Below, piece by piece: positions 34,512 to 46,082 of a stretch of 64,000 bases of DNA; position 1 is the first letter of the stretch, and every line of letters starts with the position of its first letter. The DNA comes from Proteles cristata cristata (Eukaryota > Chordata > Mammalia > Carnivora > Hyaenidae), in contig JAESUZ010003530.1 in the NCBI GenBank assembly GCA_017311185.1, positions 310,001 through 374,000 of the forward strand, given 5' to 3'. Both the position numbers and the translations under genes were made by a program. The notes beneath the pieces were generated by a model, which made no database searches, was not told where the DNA came from, and saw nothing but the letters and a program-made list of their open reading frames with translations.

Positions 34512-34979
34512 AAACAAAGCAAAACAAGGTGACCTGTGCTGACTTGCATAGAGGCAAAAATCTCCCTCTAAGTAGCCCACAATAGCTACAGGGATGACAC
34601 TATTTACATTACACAATCACAACTCATGCTTTTTTAAAATGGCAGTGACCACCAAGAATAGAATTTGTTACATCCAGTCTACTTTCTTTAATAAGGGGGG
34701 GAAATGTTCTTATTCCCCAAGATTTTCTAACTCTCCTCAAAAACATTTTCTCTTAATCACAAACTGACAATTTGATGCTATGGGAAACACACCTCGCTCC
34801 TGAGATGCTGGATCGAAGGAATCCTTGCAAGAGGAGTCCTACTTCGTGACACATTTTCTTTGTTCCCTGGACCAGCTTTGCTAACTTCAGTTGTTAATTG
34901 TATGGTATCCCAGGAATCAGGATCCAGGTATAGAAACATATTTTGGATGCAGGGGAGAGTGCAGTGTGTGAGCAAAGCA
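34512..34979. other. no recognised feature
   Basis: Intergenic; nothing recognised. Confidence 0.5.
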
Positions 34980-35165
34980 TGTGCATTGGAATCAGATAGA
35001 TCTGAATCCAAATCTGAAACCCACCTCCAAGCTAGCTGTGTAGGCCTCTGTTTCCTAACACACGAGACAGGAATAATGGCACGTGTCTTGTTAATATATA
35101 TCTATGTATAGATAGCATCTAGCACAGCATCTGGCATGTATTAGACCTCCATTTATGTAAGGCAT
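34980..35165 (+). repeat. MIR
   Basis: aatcagatagatctgaatcc, cctctgtttcctaacacacg, tagcatctagcacagcatct. Confidence 0.7.
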
Positions 35166-35332
35166 CCCTGCCTATTATTGTTATTGCCATTATTATCATT
35201 CTATCCCAAGCAAAGTGTTGTATTTGATAGGCAAAGTTGCTACACAACAATTTCAAGCTAGAGATGGATCATCCCATCTGCCTTGTTTAAATCTTCAGTG
35301 ACCTTCTATTGGTCTGCAAACTGGACCCCATA

Positions 35333-35758
35333 TGTGGAGGGCAGGGAGAGATGGAATGAAAGAAGCAGGCCACTCCAGACTGGCAGGTGGCAGGTTTAAT
35401 AAGCAAGGGTAGTTACTTTAGGAGGCTTGTTTGGGCAGCCATGAGACAGTAAATCCCTGCCCGCCAGCAGCTTAACATTTACTTACGTATAGGCCTTCAC
35501 TGGATTTGGTCATGTACACCATCCAGGTGGTCTCAACAACACCTTAGTCTCCCAAGGCTATGTCCCTGGAACAGCTCTCACTGTGGGTACAGTGAGCAGA
35601 ATGTACATTCCAAGGACAGGGGAGAGGGTGAGGAGCCTCTGATTGCCTGGGTCCAGCTTGCTGGTTGACTGGTGGTCACATCCTCCCAATTACCTCCTCC
35701 AACTGGGGGAGCATAGTGAGCCAAAATGTTGTGACCAGGAGCTGAGTTAACCATAACA
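35333..35758 (-). mobile_element. solo endogenous-retrovirus-like LTR
   Basis: 426 bp. On the minus strand it begins TGTTATGGTTAACTC and ends GCCCTCCACA, the TG...CA LTR ends. Near the 3' side a TTATTAAACC block (a possible polyadenylation signal) is followed by a pyrimidine-rich R-U5-like end. No internal gag, pol or env sequence is nearby, so it is a recombined solo LTR. The flanking duplication is not clear. Family unknown; probably carnivore-specific because it is not strongly decayed. Confidence 0.65.
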
Positions 35759-35879
35759 ATGCTTTGTTAGGAAAAAGAATTCTATGAAAACCTATCCGTG
35801 TATCAGGAATGATTTCAAGCAGTCACTGGATCCAGCAATCCATCACCACTTCAGATATGTCAGAGCTCAGCCAAAGTCA

Positions 35880-36110
35880 GTCATTTATTTTTTTAAAAAC
35901 ATTTTTAATGTTTATTTCTTTTTGATAGAGACAGAGTGTGAGTGGGGGAAGGGCAGAGAGAGGGAGACCCAGAATCTGAAGCAGGCTTCAGGCTCCAAGC
36001 TGTCAGCACAGAGCCTGACGTGGGGCTTGAACTCACGAACTATGAGATCGTGAACTGAGCCAGAGTTGGATGCTTAACTGAGTAAGCCACCCAGGGGCCT
36101 CTGGAGTCAT
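35880..36110 (-). mobile_element. CAN-SINE
   Basis: Minus copy 35890-36099; flanks agtcatttattt and agtcattattta. Confidence 0.92.
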
Positions 36111-36215
36111 TATTTAAATCACTAAGGTGTGGTGAATGGCTGCAGGAGTTAATGTGGTCAATCTAGCCTCTGACATGCCCTGGAGGGACCCAAACTACTC
36201 AGTAGTGACCAGCAC

Positions 36216-36515
36216 TTAACAGAGGTGTGGAAACTAATTATGACCTTTGGAGGCTGAGAAGTCCAAGATCAAAGTGCTGGCTGTTTCAGTTCCTGGTCAG
36301 AGCCTTCTTCCTGGCTTACGGATGGCCACCTTCTCACTGTGTCCTCACATGGGGGAAAGGCAGGATCTCTCTCTCTTCTTATAAAGCCACTAATTTCATC
36401 ATGAGAGGCAACCCTCAAAGTCTCCCCAAGGACCCATCTCCAAATATCGTACATTGGGGTCAGGGCTTCAATATATGAATTTGAGGCAGGGGAGACACAA
36501 CCTGCCCATAGTATA
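36216..36515 (+). repeat. old MaLR- or LTR-like repeat, family uncertain
   Basis: ctgagaagtccaagatcaaa, cactgtgtcctcacatgggg, tcttataaagccactaattt, cccatctccaaatatcgtac occur in the order of a widespread mammalian repeat whose name I cannot fix. Confidence 0.6.
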
Positions 36516-37342
36516 ACCCTTCCACAACTTCTTCACCTAAAACATTTCTACAGTTGAATTCTCTAAGTCATAAATAGTCTCTGAAGCAAGTTTGCTCAGA
36601 CTTTCCAAAATATTTCTCCTTTTAGCCATGATTAAGGATGAAACATTTCATCTCAGCTGGGAGAACACTGGGTAACATAAGCTCTGTATGAGTAAGGCTA
36701 CTTTTATAAAGAAGACTTTGATAACATTCTTCTGCACTGAAAAATCTTCTACAGAAGGCTTTGGGAGGGTCAGGGAGAAGAGAAGGGAGAAGGGGAAATA
36801 GCCTATGTCGGCAAGAACCCCAGCACCCAGGCGACAGTCCTGTCCTCTCCCTGCGTAGCCTGGCTGAACCCTGAAGCCAGCCACTTTCCCAGTGAGACAC
36901 ACGTGGTTCTCGTGAGCAGATCTGGTGTGTGTGGCAAGAATACAAACCTCAAATTTGTGAGAGAAGTGATTAGGTGAGAGGAAGGGATTGAAAACAGTAG
37001 TTGGCAGTTAGTGACTTTGTTGAGCCTCAGGGGAATAGCCTCCAGAATAATCTAGTGAGATGACCCAGGCTGGCTCAGGGGCTACAGAGCTGGCTCTGCG
37101 TCCCTTCCACGTTAACCTCTGTAGCGGTTAAAAACAAAAAAAGAAAACCTAACAGCTCTGGCACGATCAAGCATTCATCTCTTAGTAGCTGAGAATGGTG
37201 CCGAGAAAGGCAATCCAGAGCAGAAGGTGGAAGCAGAGAAAGTCGTAAAGTATGTATGACTGATTTGGTTACCTCTTGGGAGGTGCAGGGAAAGGGGGAG
37301 GAGGTGAAATGACATTTACCGAGAGCCAACAAGAGTGTAAGG
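36516..37342. other. no recognised feature
   Basis: Intergenic. Overlapping minus-strand frames of 84-107 codons (36622-36945) resemble nothing known. Confidence 0.5.
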
Positions 37343-37452
37343 TCTTAGAAGACAGAGGCCTCTACTTGTCTTGCTCACCCTGTGTTCCCAGCTCCTAACA
37401 TGGGTCCTGAGACTCCGTGGACACTATTTGTTGAGGGAAGGACTGGATAGGG
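37343..37452 (+). repeat. L2 3' end
   Basis: tcttgctcaccctgtgttcc, gtggacactatttgttgagg. Confidence 0.65.
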
Positions 37453-37539
37453 CACAGAGCCCATTATTTCATGGACTCTCAGTGGATACTTTTGAAAGAA
37501 TCGCTTAGTGAATGAATGCCTACTCCCAGGCATTGTTTC

Positions 37540-38000
37540 ATTCTTTCTTTCCACTTATAAATATTCCATTGTGTGACCTCCCTTCATTTGCCAGATGCCC
37601 TGCTGGACACTGAGAAGTCAACTTAGCAAAGAGACCGTTCATGTCCCCGAAGAGCTTATAGTCTTGGCAATGGTGATGCAATGTCTGATGATCACAGGCT
37701 GTCTGTCTCAGGGTGCAGGGAAACGCAAAAGAGTTGTCTTCTAGGGGAGTGGAGCCGGTCTTTACAGAGAAGGTGGCCGTTGCACAGAGACTTAAGATGA
37801 GCAGAGGGTCTGAGACATCTCAGGCAATGAGAATGGTGTGTGAGAAAATACCGAGACGCTCATCCTTGCACGAGAAAAAATTCTGTGGGGCAGAGAAAGT
37901 AGGTGATGGGATAAAGGAAAAAGGTGAGGCCAGGTTTTATCGTGAAGGGTCTGGTATTTCCTCTGAAGTGATTTGAACCCACCGTATGGAAAATAGGAAG
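37540..38000 (-). repeat. L2 fragment
   Basis: ggtgatgcaatgtctgatga, gccgttgcacagagacttaa, gttttatcgtgaagggtctg, ctctgaagtgatttgaaccc follow reverse L2 order. Confidence 0.6.
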
Positions 38001-38355
38001 CAGGACTAACTTCTCAGGCTGGTGTGACTCTGGACATTCCCATGGGATTCCATGATAAGATGGGGCCCGTGCTTGGTTTACTGTTCTGCTGTCGGCCATC
38101 TTGAATTCTTAATTTTTTCTTTCTACTTGTCCTCTGTAAGTGAAGTCCAGTGGGATAATAGGGCAGGCATATGAGCAATGGAAATATATGCAGTATTCGG
38201 GTCTGCTGTATCTTGCTGTTTCATTCACATGTAGTATTCCCCATGCTCCAAGTAGACCTACTATGCATGGGATTTAGCAGCTCAAAGTAAGGTCAAGGGA
38301 AGCATATTTCGGAAGCCACCATCTCCCACCGTGTGTCGATAGAATGTGTCCATCT
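38001..38355. other. no recognised feature
   Basis: Intergenic; possibly an old repeat that I cannot name. Confidence 0.45.
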
Positions 38356-38585
38356 AAGAAGTGAGATAGGGGCACTTGTGTGGCTCAGTCAGTTGAGCAT
38401 CCAACTCTTGATTTTTACTTAGGTCATGATCTCACGGTTTGTGAGATAGAGCTCTGTACCCCGCTCTGCACTGACAGTGAGAAGCCTGCTTGGAATTCTC
38501 TTTCCCCCTTCTATGCCCCTCTTCCATTTGCTCATGGGTATTCTCTCTCTCTCAAAATAAATAAACTTAAAAGTGAGATAAAAAC
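38356..38585 (+). mobile_element. feliform CAN-SINE
   Basis: Insert 38369-38570; flanks agaagtgagata and aaaagtgagata. Confidence 0.93.
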
Positions 38586-38726
38586 AGTTGAGTTAGTTTT
38601 GTGCAATGGGCCACAAAATGCCAATTGTATTATTTCAGAGCTTCCACATATGCGTTAAGTACTCTTATATTTGCATTTAAAGCTGGCCTTGCACAATATA
38701 AACATAAACAGTAAAATTCATGCTAA

Positions 38727-38985
38727 GAACTTATAATTCAATGGGACACCTGGATGGCTCAGTCAGTTAAGCGTCCAACTTCATCTTGAATCATGATCTC
38801 ATGGCTGGCAGGTTTGAGCCCCACATCAGACTCTGTGCTAACAGCTCAGAACCTGGAGCCTGCTTCGGATTCTGTGTCTGCCTCTCTCTCTGCCTCTCCC
38901 CCACTTGTGCTCTGTCTCTCTCTGTCTCTCAAAATTAAATATATGTAAAAAAATTTTTTAAACAAACATAATTCAAATATTTCTT
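38727..38985 (+). mobile_element. feliform CAN-SINE
   Basis: Insert about 38743-38967; flanks ataattcaa on both sides. Confidence 0.92.
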
Positions 38986-40020
38986 TAAACAGAACAACAT
39001 TAAATGGCCAATAAAAACACCATGACAAATTGAGAGAGACTACAAAGAAAGAAAGAAAAAGGACAAGTCTTCACATTTTAGAACATTCAGTGGCACTTTT
39101 CTCTTGTTTTCTGAACATTTTGCCAAGCCCCAGAAATTATGTAGCTGGCCTTAATTGGGAGCCATTAAAAAAATATTGAGCGGGAGAAGAGCCACAGCAA
39201 GTGTCTCTTAATCACTTGTATTATTTGGGAAAAATAACTGTCACCTGAGTATGGAAGTTAGAATAGAGGGAGGTACAGCAAGGAGAAAGAAGATCCATAA
39301 TCACTGAATCGCAGACAAAGGTTGAGGAATTCTACACTAGAGCAGGGGTGAGTGGGGAATTCATGAGCACAGAATGAAGGCTGGGTGATTCATTCCAACA
39401 GGGAGGTAAGCAAGAGGGTAGAATACAGCTTGACTTCCACCTTTCCGGGTCTAGCCACTGGCTGATGCCATCCCCTGCGATGTGGAGGGGGAGGAAGAGA
39501 GAGTGTAGATGGGTGAGGGAGGCAGGATGGGGTGAAGGTGAAGCTTGGTCGGGGACATGGATAGACTTCTCATGCGTGGATCTGTGCGGCACTTCCCCCT
39601 CCTCTTTCTTCTGATCACAGAGCCCACCTCTTCTGGACAGCATCCTTGTACTCAGTAGCATGTCACCTGTGCACACACGGCCACAGCTAGTGGTCCAAGG
39701 AGCAGGCAGGTCAGTGTCTGTCCTCAGCCAGGATAACCAGAGTCCTTAACTAGGATCTTCAAACTAAAGCCAGGAATCAGCCTGTTCCTTTCTAGTGCCA
39801 GAGGGGAGTCTGCAACCATCAGTAGGCATGGTTCTAGCACCTTGGCGACTCAGGTCTGAGAGAGTGAAGCCAACAGAGAGATGAGTGGGCAGAGAGCGCT
39901 GAGGGCTTTGAGCTCCCAGTTGGGGAGGTTCTGGCTCACCTTTGCCCTTCCTCATTACACAGTTTAAGAAATCCAGTCTTCCCTTGCTCTGCACTAATCT
40001 CTCCAGTCTCATATTTTCCT
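38986..40020. other. no recognised feature
   Basis: Intergenic. A 114-codon minus-strand frame (39332-39676) crosses purine-rich DNA and matches no family known to me. Confidence 0.5.
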
Positions 40021-40110
40021 TAAAGTAGTTGGACTTAGGCTTCTGTCTTTGTGACTGAGAGAGTCCTGATGAATACAGGACCCGTGGCTAGATGCCCATG
40101 GAAACAGCTT
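40021..40110 (+). repeat. 3' end of an uncertain old repeat
   Basis: ggcttctgtctttgtgactg, agagtcctgatgaatacagg, ccatggaaacagcttgt; closely paralleled at 45830-45915. Confidence 0.55.
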
Positions 40111-40260
40111 GTGATAAATGTCACTCCCATATCACAGAAAAGTGAACTGAGGCTCAGGAAGTTGGATAGAATCTCATGGCTGGCAAATCACAATGCCAGC
40201 ACTCGGATGCAGGCCCAGCTCCAAAGTCAGGGATCTTTCTATGATGTCACCCTTTCTTTC
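40111..40260 (-). repeat. MIR
   Basis: gtgaactgaggctcaggaag, gcaaatcacaatgccagcac. Confidence 0.7.
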
Positions 40261-40820
40261 AAATCTGTTAATTAAACTTAGCATTCTTTTCTATAAATTT
40301 CTACAAATTTGAAGCAGAGCTTCATACTACTGAATTTCCACATCTCTTGATTAATGACCAAAGGCCTCATAGGCCAATGATTTCTCTGGAGCGATTCCCA
40401 GGCTCTGACTATTCCCATTTTAAAAGTCACTGGCCACAGAGGGCCTTAGTTGCTAATTTTGTGGGAGTCTAAAGTCAGTGACCTTATGAGTGAAACATTT
40501 TTCTTAACTTTGTCTTCTTTTATGAGAGTTCAAATGGAGAGTCAAGTCTTAATTCCCAGTGAGAGTCACAAGAATGTGACAACATGATGAGCCCAAGGCT
40601 TCAGAACTTGAGAACATCTCCCAGTGACCATTTCTTGAGCCCAATTCTCTGTTTATTGTCACACCCTCTTCTTTACAGAACCTTCTTTTCCTCTTATTCC
40701 ATTCATCAAAATGTAGTCTAAAGAGAATCTTCTCTGATTCACTGATTCTAGGGAATTGTGTCAGAGACTATTGTCCCCAAATTGTTTCTCCCTCTTTCAA
40801 TAGTAGAATCCTGCATTTCT
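40261..40820. other. no recognised feature
   Basis: Intergenic; nothing recognised. Confidence 0.5.
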
Positions 40821-40824
40821 CAAA

Positions 40825-41485
40825 AAAATATTTATTATTTTTGATTGAGATATAATTCACATATCATAAAATACACCATGTTGAAGCATACAATTCAATG
40901 TTCTTTTTAACACATTCACGATGTTGTATGATTGTCACTGCTAATTCCAGATGATTTCATCACCTCAAAAGAAACCCACACCTATTAGCTGCTCCTCCTC
41001 ATTCCCTCCTCCCTCCTGCCTCTCTGGCTACCCCATTCACCTCTACTTTCAGTCTCTGTGAATTCCTCTATGGACATTCCATGTATTTGGAGTCATATGA
41101 TACGTGGCTTTTTGTATCTGGTTTCTTTTATTTAGCATATTATTTCCAAGATTTAACCACACTGTACTTCATTCTTTTTTCATTAAACAATAATAATAAT
41201 GTTCCATTGCATGGCTATACCATAATACCCTATTTTGTTTGTCTATCTGTAGTTGGCAGATATTTGGGCTATTTCCCCACTTTTTGGCCGTCATGAACAA
41301 TGCTACCATAAACATCCACGTACAAGCTTTTGCATGGACAGATGTTTTCAGTCCCTTGGGTGGACACTAGGGAGGCTTTCCTGGGTCATATGATACCCTT
41401 ATGTTTCACAATCTGAGGAGATGCCTAACTATTTTCCGCAGTGATTATTTCATTGTACGTTCCCATCGGCAGAATATGAAGAGAA
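40825..41485 (-). mobile_element. old L1 3' region
   Basis: Antisense L1: gattgagatataattcacat, tcatcacctcaaaagaaacc, ggcagatatttgggctattt, ttcccatcggcag. The last part overlaps ORF2's C-terminus in position; heavily decayed. Confidence 0.85.
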
Positions 41486-41885
41486 GCCTCAGTTTTTAAC
41501 TGGCCATACTGAGCCTAGAAACAGGTCAACTTTCCAGCTTCCCTTACAGCTAGGTGTGGCCACACTGTGATTAAATCCTGGCTTGTGGGACGGGATGTAA
41601 GCAGAAGTGGTACGTGGGTAGAAACATGTCCTCTGCTGTGCTCTCCAACCTGCTAGTTGGAAAGCTGCCTTAGTGACGGGAGAGCCAGCAGCCCCGCTGG
41701 ACTATGGGGTGACATTGGGAAGGGAAGCCAGAACAGGAATAGGAGGGGTTTGTGGCTGACACTCTGGAGGCCGTGCTCGGTCTGTGCTGACCACCCGTGG
41801 ACCACTTAACTACGAAGAGAGATAAATTTCCATTGTGCTTAACACACTATTATTTTTTTCCTAATTAGTTATAGGCAAATCAAAC
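41486..41885 (+). repeat. MLT1-like MaLR LTR
   Basis: agcttcccttacagctaggt, acgggatgtaagcagaagtg, gccagcagccccgctggact, acacactattattttttt. Nearly the full LTR order. Confidence 0.75.
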
Positions 41886-42766
41886 GTTAACTGATGCCGT
41901 TACTGAATTCCTTCACTCACTGAGCAAATTTTGACTAAAAGCCAATTGAATGTCAGATTCTGAGCTTGGAGTTAAAGAAATAAAGAGCCACGAAACGAAT
42001 CTTATAATTTAGGGTCTCACAGTTAAGTCAAGAGAGAGGCAGGTAAATAAATAAGACGATGGTACAAGTCTAATGAAAGCATATACCAAGTCTCATGGGC
42101 AGATGGAGAGAAGACAGGCAGAATTGGCATAAGGTGACTCAGAAAAGGTCTTAGTTTAGCTACAGGCCCACATTCGCGTTACCAAATTCCAGAAATCAGA
42201 ATTCCTGGGAAATCTCAGAAATTCCTAATATCATGAGCTATTCCTAACATATTCCCAATATGATAGGCTCTTTCTTCCTTATTATGGATACCTAAAATTG
42301 TTCAACAAATAAGGAGCATTACGTTTGGTGGTATTTATGAAGAACCATCACCTCTAGTCATTATACAAGCACTGGGAGCTACCAGTGAGTGTTACCGGGT
42401 GATACCTGAACAATATAACAGATCTCCTCTAACAAAGCTAACAGCACCACACTGCCGCTTTCATCAATGTTGTCAATTCTAGGATGCACTTCTTCTCCCA
42501 GGATTTGTTACTTCTTGGAACACTGCTCAATAGATTTATATAAAGTATAGTATACATATATACTTACTATTCATTTTCCTTGAAGGATGACTTAGCAGCA
42601 GCAGCAGTGGACTGGGGCACAAACACACAGACTGGCACCCGCTACAAGCAAGACGGACTGAAGAGTGGTGGTCACTCTTCTGGTCCCTGCTCCTCTCCCG
42701 AGTCCCAGGAATGTGAGCTGTAGCCTTCTATCACATGCTCCCTTGCAGCCTTTGCCTCTCCTAACC
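41886..42766. other. mostly unrecognised; weak L2 piece
   Basis: 41915-42080 (ttcactcactgagcaaattt, ggcaggtaaataaataagac) reads as reverse L2. The rest shows nothing I recognise. Confidence 0.5.
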
Positions 42767-43012
42767 GCATGCTCATCTCTGTCTCTTTTTTTAATGTTTG
42801 TTTATTTTGAGAGAGAGAGAGAGAGAGAGAGAGAGGAGGGGAGGGGCAGAGAGAGAGGGAGACACAGAATCCGAAGCAGGCTCCAGGCTTTGAGCTGTCA
42901 GCATGGAGACTGATGCAGGGCTTGAACTCACGAACCATGAGATCATGACCTGAGCTGACATCAGATGCTCACCGGACTGAGCCACCCAGTTCCCCCAGCA
43001 CGCTCACCTCTT
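42767..43012 (-). mobile_element. CAN-SINE with (GA)n
   Basis: Insert about 42782-42998; flanks gcatgctcatctct and gcacgctcacctct. Contains a GA run at 42809-42834. Confidence 0.93.
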
Positions 43013-43150
43013 TAATTACCTGCCATCATTAGACTACAGCTCTCTTGAAGGCAAGCTGTCTGTCTCTGTTACATTATAGACCTTCTAATGCCTTGCTTGG
43101 GGTTTGGAACAAAGTACATGTTTAATTAATATGCATTGAATGGAATTTCA
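43013..43150 (+). repeat. L2 3' end
   Basis: gactacagctctcttgaagg, caagctgtctgtctctgtta, ttaatatgcattgaatgg. Confidence 0.7.
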
Positions 43151-43170
43151 CTGAACACAGAACTGGTATT

Positions 43171-43370
43171 TAGGTTGAGCTTTAAATTTTCTTTTTACTG
43201 TTTATTTATTTTTGAGAGTGGGGTGGTGAGGGGCAGAGAGAAGGAGACACAGAATCCAAAGCAGCCTCCAGGCTCTGAGCCTGTGGGGCTCAAACCCCCA
43301 GATGGTGAGATCACGAAGTCGGAGGCTTAACCAACTGAGCCATCCAGGTGCCCCTCAGTTGAGCTTTAGA
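43171..43370 (-). mobile_element. CAN-SINE, internally shortened
   Basis: Insert 43186-43354; flanks ttgagcttta. The tRNA-like part lacks about 40 bp (goes from gctctgagcc straight to tgtggggctc). Confidence 0.88.
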
Positions 43371-43620
43371 AGGTGAATTTGTCAAGTAGTTTATGGAGGG
43401 AAGGGCATTTGGGGCTTAGGGAAACAATCTCTGCCAAACAGTGTATTTTTGAAGACTGCAGTGATCTTCACTCAGCAGGTGTGCAGAGGGTCATGGCAGG
43501 AGGTATCAGCACAGTAATCAGAGGCTAGATCATGCAGGGGCTTGCATCACTGTTAAGGAATACAGACGCCACCCCACAGGCCACAGGCAGCCGGCTGTTG
43601 AAGAAGACCTCCAGGGACAT
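43371..43620 (-). repeat. L2 fragment, continued after a SINE
   Basis: gaggctagatcatgcagggg (43525 on) and, beyond the MIR and SINE, cagagtgacctgatcagatt (44168-44190) are adjacent blocks in reverse L2 order. Confidence 0.6.
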
Positions 43621-43861
43621 ATTCTGGAGACAGACTGCCAGGGTTGAAGCCCACCTCTGAAATTACCTAACTGCGTGCAGGTTCTTTAAGCTTCTCAAGC
43701 CTCAGTTTCTTCATCTTTACAATGGAGATTATAGCAACAAATACTCAAGGAGGTTTTGGGTAAGATGCCAAGAGATAATGTAGGTAAAATAATTAATACA
43801 GTACGGGGCACAGAGTAATAATAGCTCAGTAAGTGCCTTTTGCTATTATTATTGCTCCTAT
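43621..43861 (+). repeat. MIR
   Basis: cctctgaaattacctaactg, agcctcagtttcttcatctt, agcaacaaatactcaaggag. Confidence 0.82.
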
Positions 43862-43924
43862 TATCACCAAAAGGTTTTTTAAAAAGTGATTATTTATTTA
43901 TTTATTTAGCACGTGCGTGCGTGC

Positions 43925-43976
<52 letters not shown>

Positions 43977-44160
43977 ACATGGACAAGGATGTGGCAGAAG
44001 GAGAGGGACAGAGGGAATCTTAAGCCGGCCCTAGGCCCAAGTGCAGAGCCTCAATAGGGGGCTTGATCTCACAACCGTGAGTTCATGACCTGAGCTGAAA
44101 TCAAGAGGTGGATGCTCAACTGCCTGAGCCCACCAGGCGCCCCTCACCAAAGGGTTCTAA
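43862..44160 (-). mobile_element. CAN-SINE with (TG)n(GA)n expansion
   Basis: Insert about 43882-44143; flanks tcaccaaaaggtttt and tcaccaaagggttct. Its CT/GA body has grown into a TG (43911-43944) plus GA (43944-43975) compound microsatellite. Confidence 0.92.
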
Positions 44161-44396
44161 ACAGCAGAGTGACCTGATCAGATTTGTATCTTGAGTGAAA
44201 GTCGAAGGCTAATCCCTACCATGAGATGAATACTCAGAACTGATGAGCCTCTTTCCTCTTCTTTTCCTTCTTTCATGGTTTTCATGGTAGTCTCTCGGGC
44301 CGAGAGAGGATGCTCAACCTCCTTTGGGTTCTTCACTTTCCTCTCCTAGCTTCCATGGACTGGCTATAGGAAGGCAAAGCAAATGAAAGGATGAGT

Positions 44397-45127
44397 GAAA
44401 TATAGACTGAGTTCAGGGCACCTGGGTGGCTTGTTTGAGCGTCTGACTTCAGATCAGGTCATGATCTCAACAGTTCGTGGGTTCGAGCCCTGTGTCGGCT
44501 CTGTGCTGATAGCTCAGAGCCTGGAGCCTGCTTTGGATTCTGTGCGTGTGTCTCTCTCTGCCCTTTCCCCACTCCTTCTCTGTCTCTCTCTGTCTCTCAA
44601 AAAAGAAAAAAAAAGTTAAAAAAATGGGGCGCCTCGGTGGCTCAGTTCGTTAAGCTTCTGACTTCGGCTCAGGCCATGATCTCACTGTTTATGAGTTTGA
44701 GCCCCATGTCAGACTCTGTGCTGACAGCTCAGAGCCTGGAGCCTGCTTCAGATTCTGGGTCTCCCTCTCTCTCTGACCCTCCTCTGCTCATGTTCATGAT
44801 CTCTCTCTCTCTCAAAAATAAATAAACATTAAAAATTTTAATAAAAATTAAAAAAAAAGAAATATAGGGGCGCCTGGGTGGCTTAGTCAGTTAAGCGTCT
44901 GACTTTCGCTTAGGTCATGATCTCGCGGTTCAGTTCATGGGTTCAAGCCCTGTGTCAGCTCTGTGCTGACTGCTAGCTCAGAGCCTGGAGCCTATTTCAG
45001 AGTCTGTATCTCCCTCTCTCTCTCTGACCCTCCCCTGCTCACACTGTCCCTCTCTCTCTCCTAGAAATAAATAAAAATATTTTTTAAAAAAGTTTATAAA
45101 AAAAAAAAGAAATATAGACTGAGGTCA
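44397..45127 (+). mobile_element. cluster of three head-to-tail CAN-SINEs
   Basis: SINEs at about 44416-44624, 44625-44858 and 44868-45108, all plus strand. The outer flanks are gaaatatagactgagttca (44397-44415) and gaaatatagactgaggtca (45109-45127). A partial third copy (gaaatatag, 44859-44867) precedes the last SINE. Confidence 0.95.
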
Positions 45128-45159
45128 CCGGAGCCTTAGGTGGAGAAAACAGGAATAGT

Positions 45160-45235
45160 CATTCATTCCACAACCATTTGAGAAGCATTTGCTGTAGGTC
45201 AGGCACTATGTAGGCACCAGGGAGGGAAGGGCAGA
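45160..45235 (-). repeat. L2 3' tip
   Basis: agaagcatttgctgtaggtc, ggcactatgtaggcaccagg. Confidence 0.6.
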
Positions 45236-45289
45236 GGGATCCTAGGGCGAACCAGCCTTGGGCTTCCTACTGAGCAGGCTTCCTCTTTT

Positions 45290-45420
45290 GGGGGTGGTAG
45301 TAGGCATGGTCTTGGCCTTTGGAACCTTGGCTCTGTCATGTCATTTGTTTGAGCCTCAGTCGCAGCATCTGTAAAATGGGAATATTGCTACTTATGCTTC
45401 TCATCTTCCCATGCCCCAGG
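45290..45420 (+). repeat. MIR
   Basis: tgtcatttgtttgagcctca, catctgtaaaatgggaatat. Confidence 0.75.
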
Positions 45421-45819
45421 ATGGTTTTATCATGCCCTTTCCTCTCTCCTCAAACTTCCCACACCCTGTCACCATCACTGTTTTGAGCTGATGGACTTGC
45501 TTCTTATTCTACTGAGAAAATAAAAGCAATCAGAAAAGAGCTTCTTTACCCTCCTCCATTTAATCTACCAACAAACCGTCTCAGGTATCAATCTGAATGC
45601 ACCGTCCTTGCTTCTATCCCAATCACGTGTGATTTGGATGTCACTCTCTCTTGTCTATTCAGGAACCATGCTCCTATAATTGTCATTTCACTCTCCTATA
45701 ACTTCAGCCCCTCCCTTCCTGTTCTGGGGCGCTCTCATCAGTGTACAAATAATCTAAGAAATACTAAATCTAAAGAAAGTCTCTTTACTTCTCTGTGTCT
45801 CCCAGACTTTCATGTTTTC
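45421..45819. other. no recognised gene
   Basis: A 148-codon frame (45634-46080) starts here and runs into a repeat; see rejected list. Confidence 0.5.
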
Positions 45820-45940
45820 TTGAAGCTAATTGGAATTAGACTTCTGTCGTTTGCAATGGAAGAGGTCCTGATTAATACAGGAGACATAGATGTTTGCCTA
45901 TGGAAACAGCTTGTACCTTTTCACCCATTGACCTTCAATG
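45820..45940 (+). repeat. 3' end of the uncertain old repeat (second copy)
   Basis: attagacttctgtcgtttgc, gaggtcctgattaatacagg, cctatggaaacagcttgt parallel 40030-40110. Confidence 0.55.
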
Positions 45941-46082
45941 GGTTAAAGGTTGTAGCTCCACAGAGTTCATTCTTTCTCTCCCCAGAGGACATGGCAGCTC
46001 TAAATTGTCCATCTTTGTATTTCCTGTCACCAACCTCACAGCAATCCAGGGATTTCAGATACAGTTGTGTGGATGTTTGAAA

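Noticed and set aside
36622..36945. 107- and 84-codon minus-strand frames
   Set aside because: Overlapping frames in unique DNA, with no family resemblance and no splice context.
45634..46080. 148-codon plus-strand frame, the longest in the window
   Set aside because: It runs from unique DNA into an old repeat end (45820-45940), has no recognisable domain, and shows no clear splice or promoter context.
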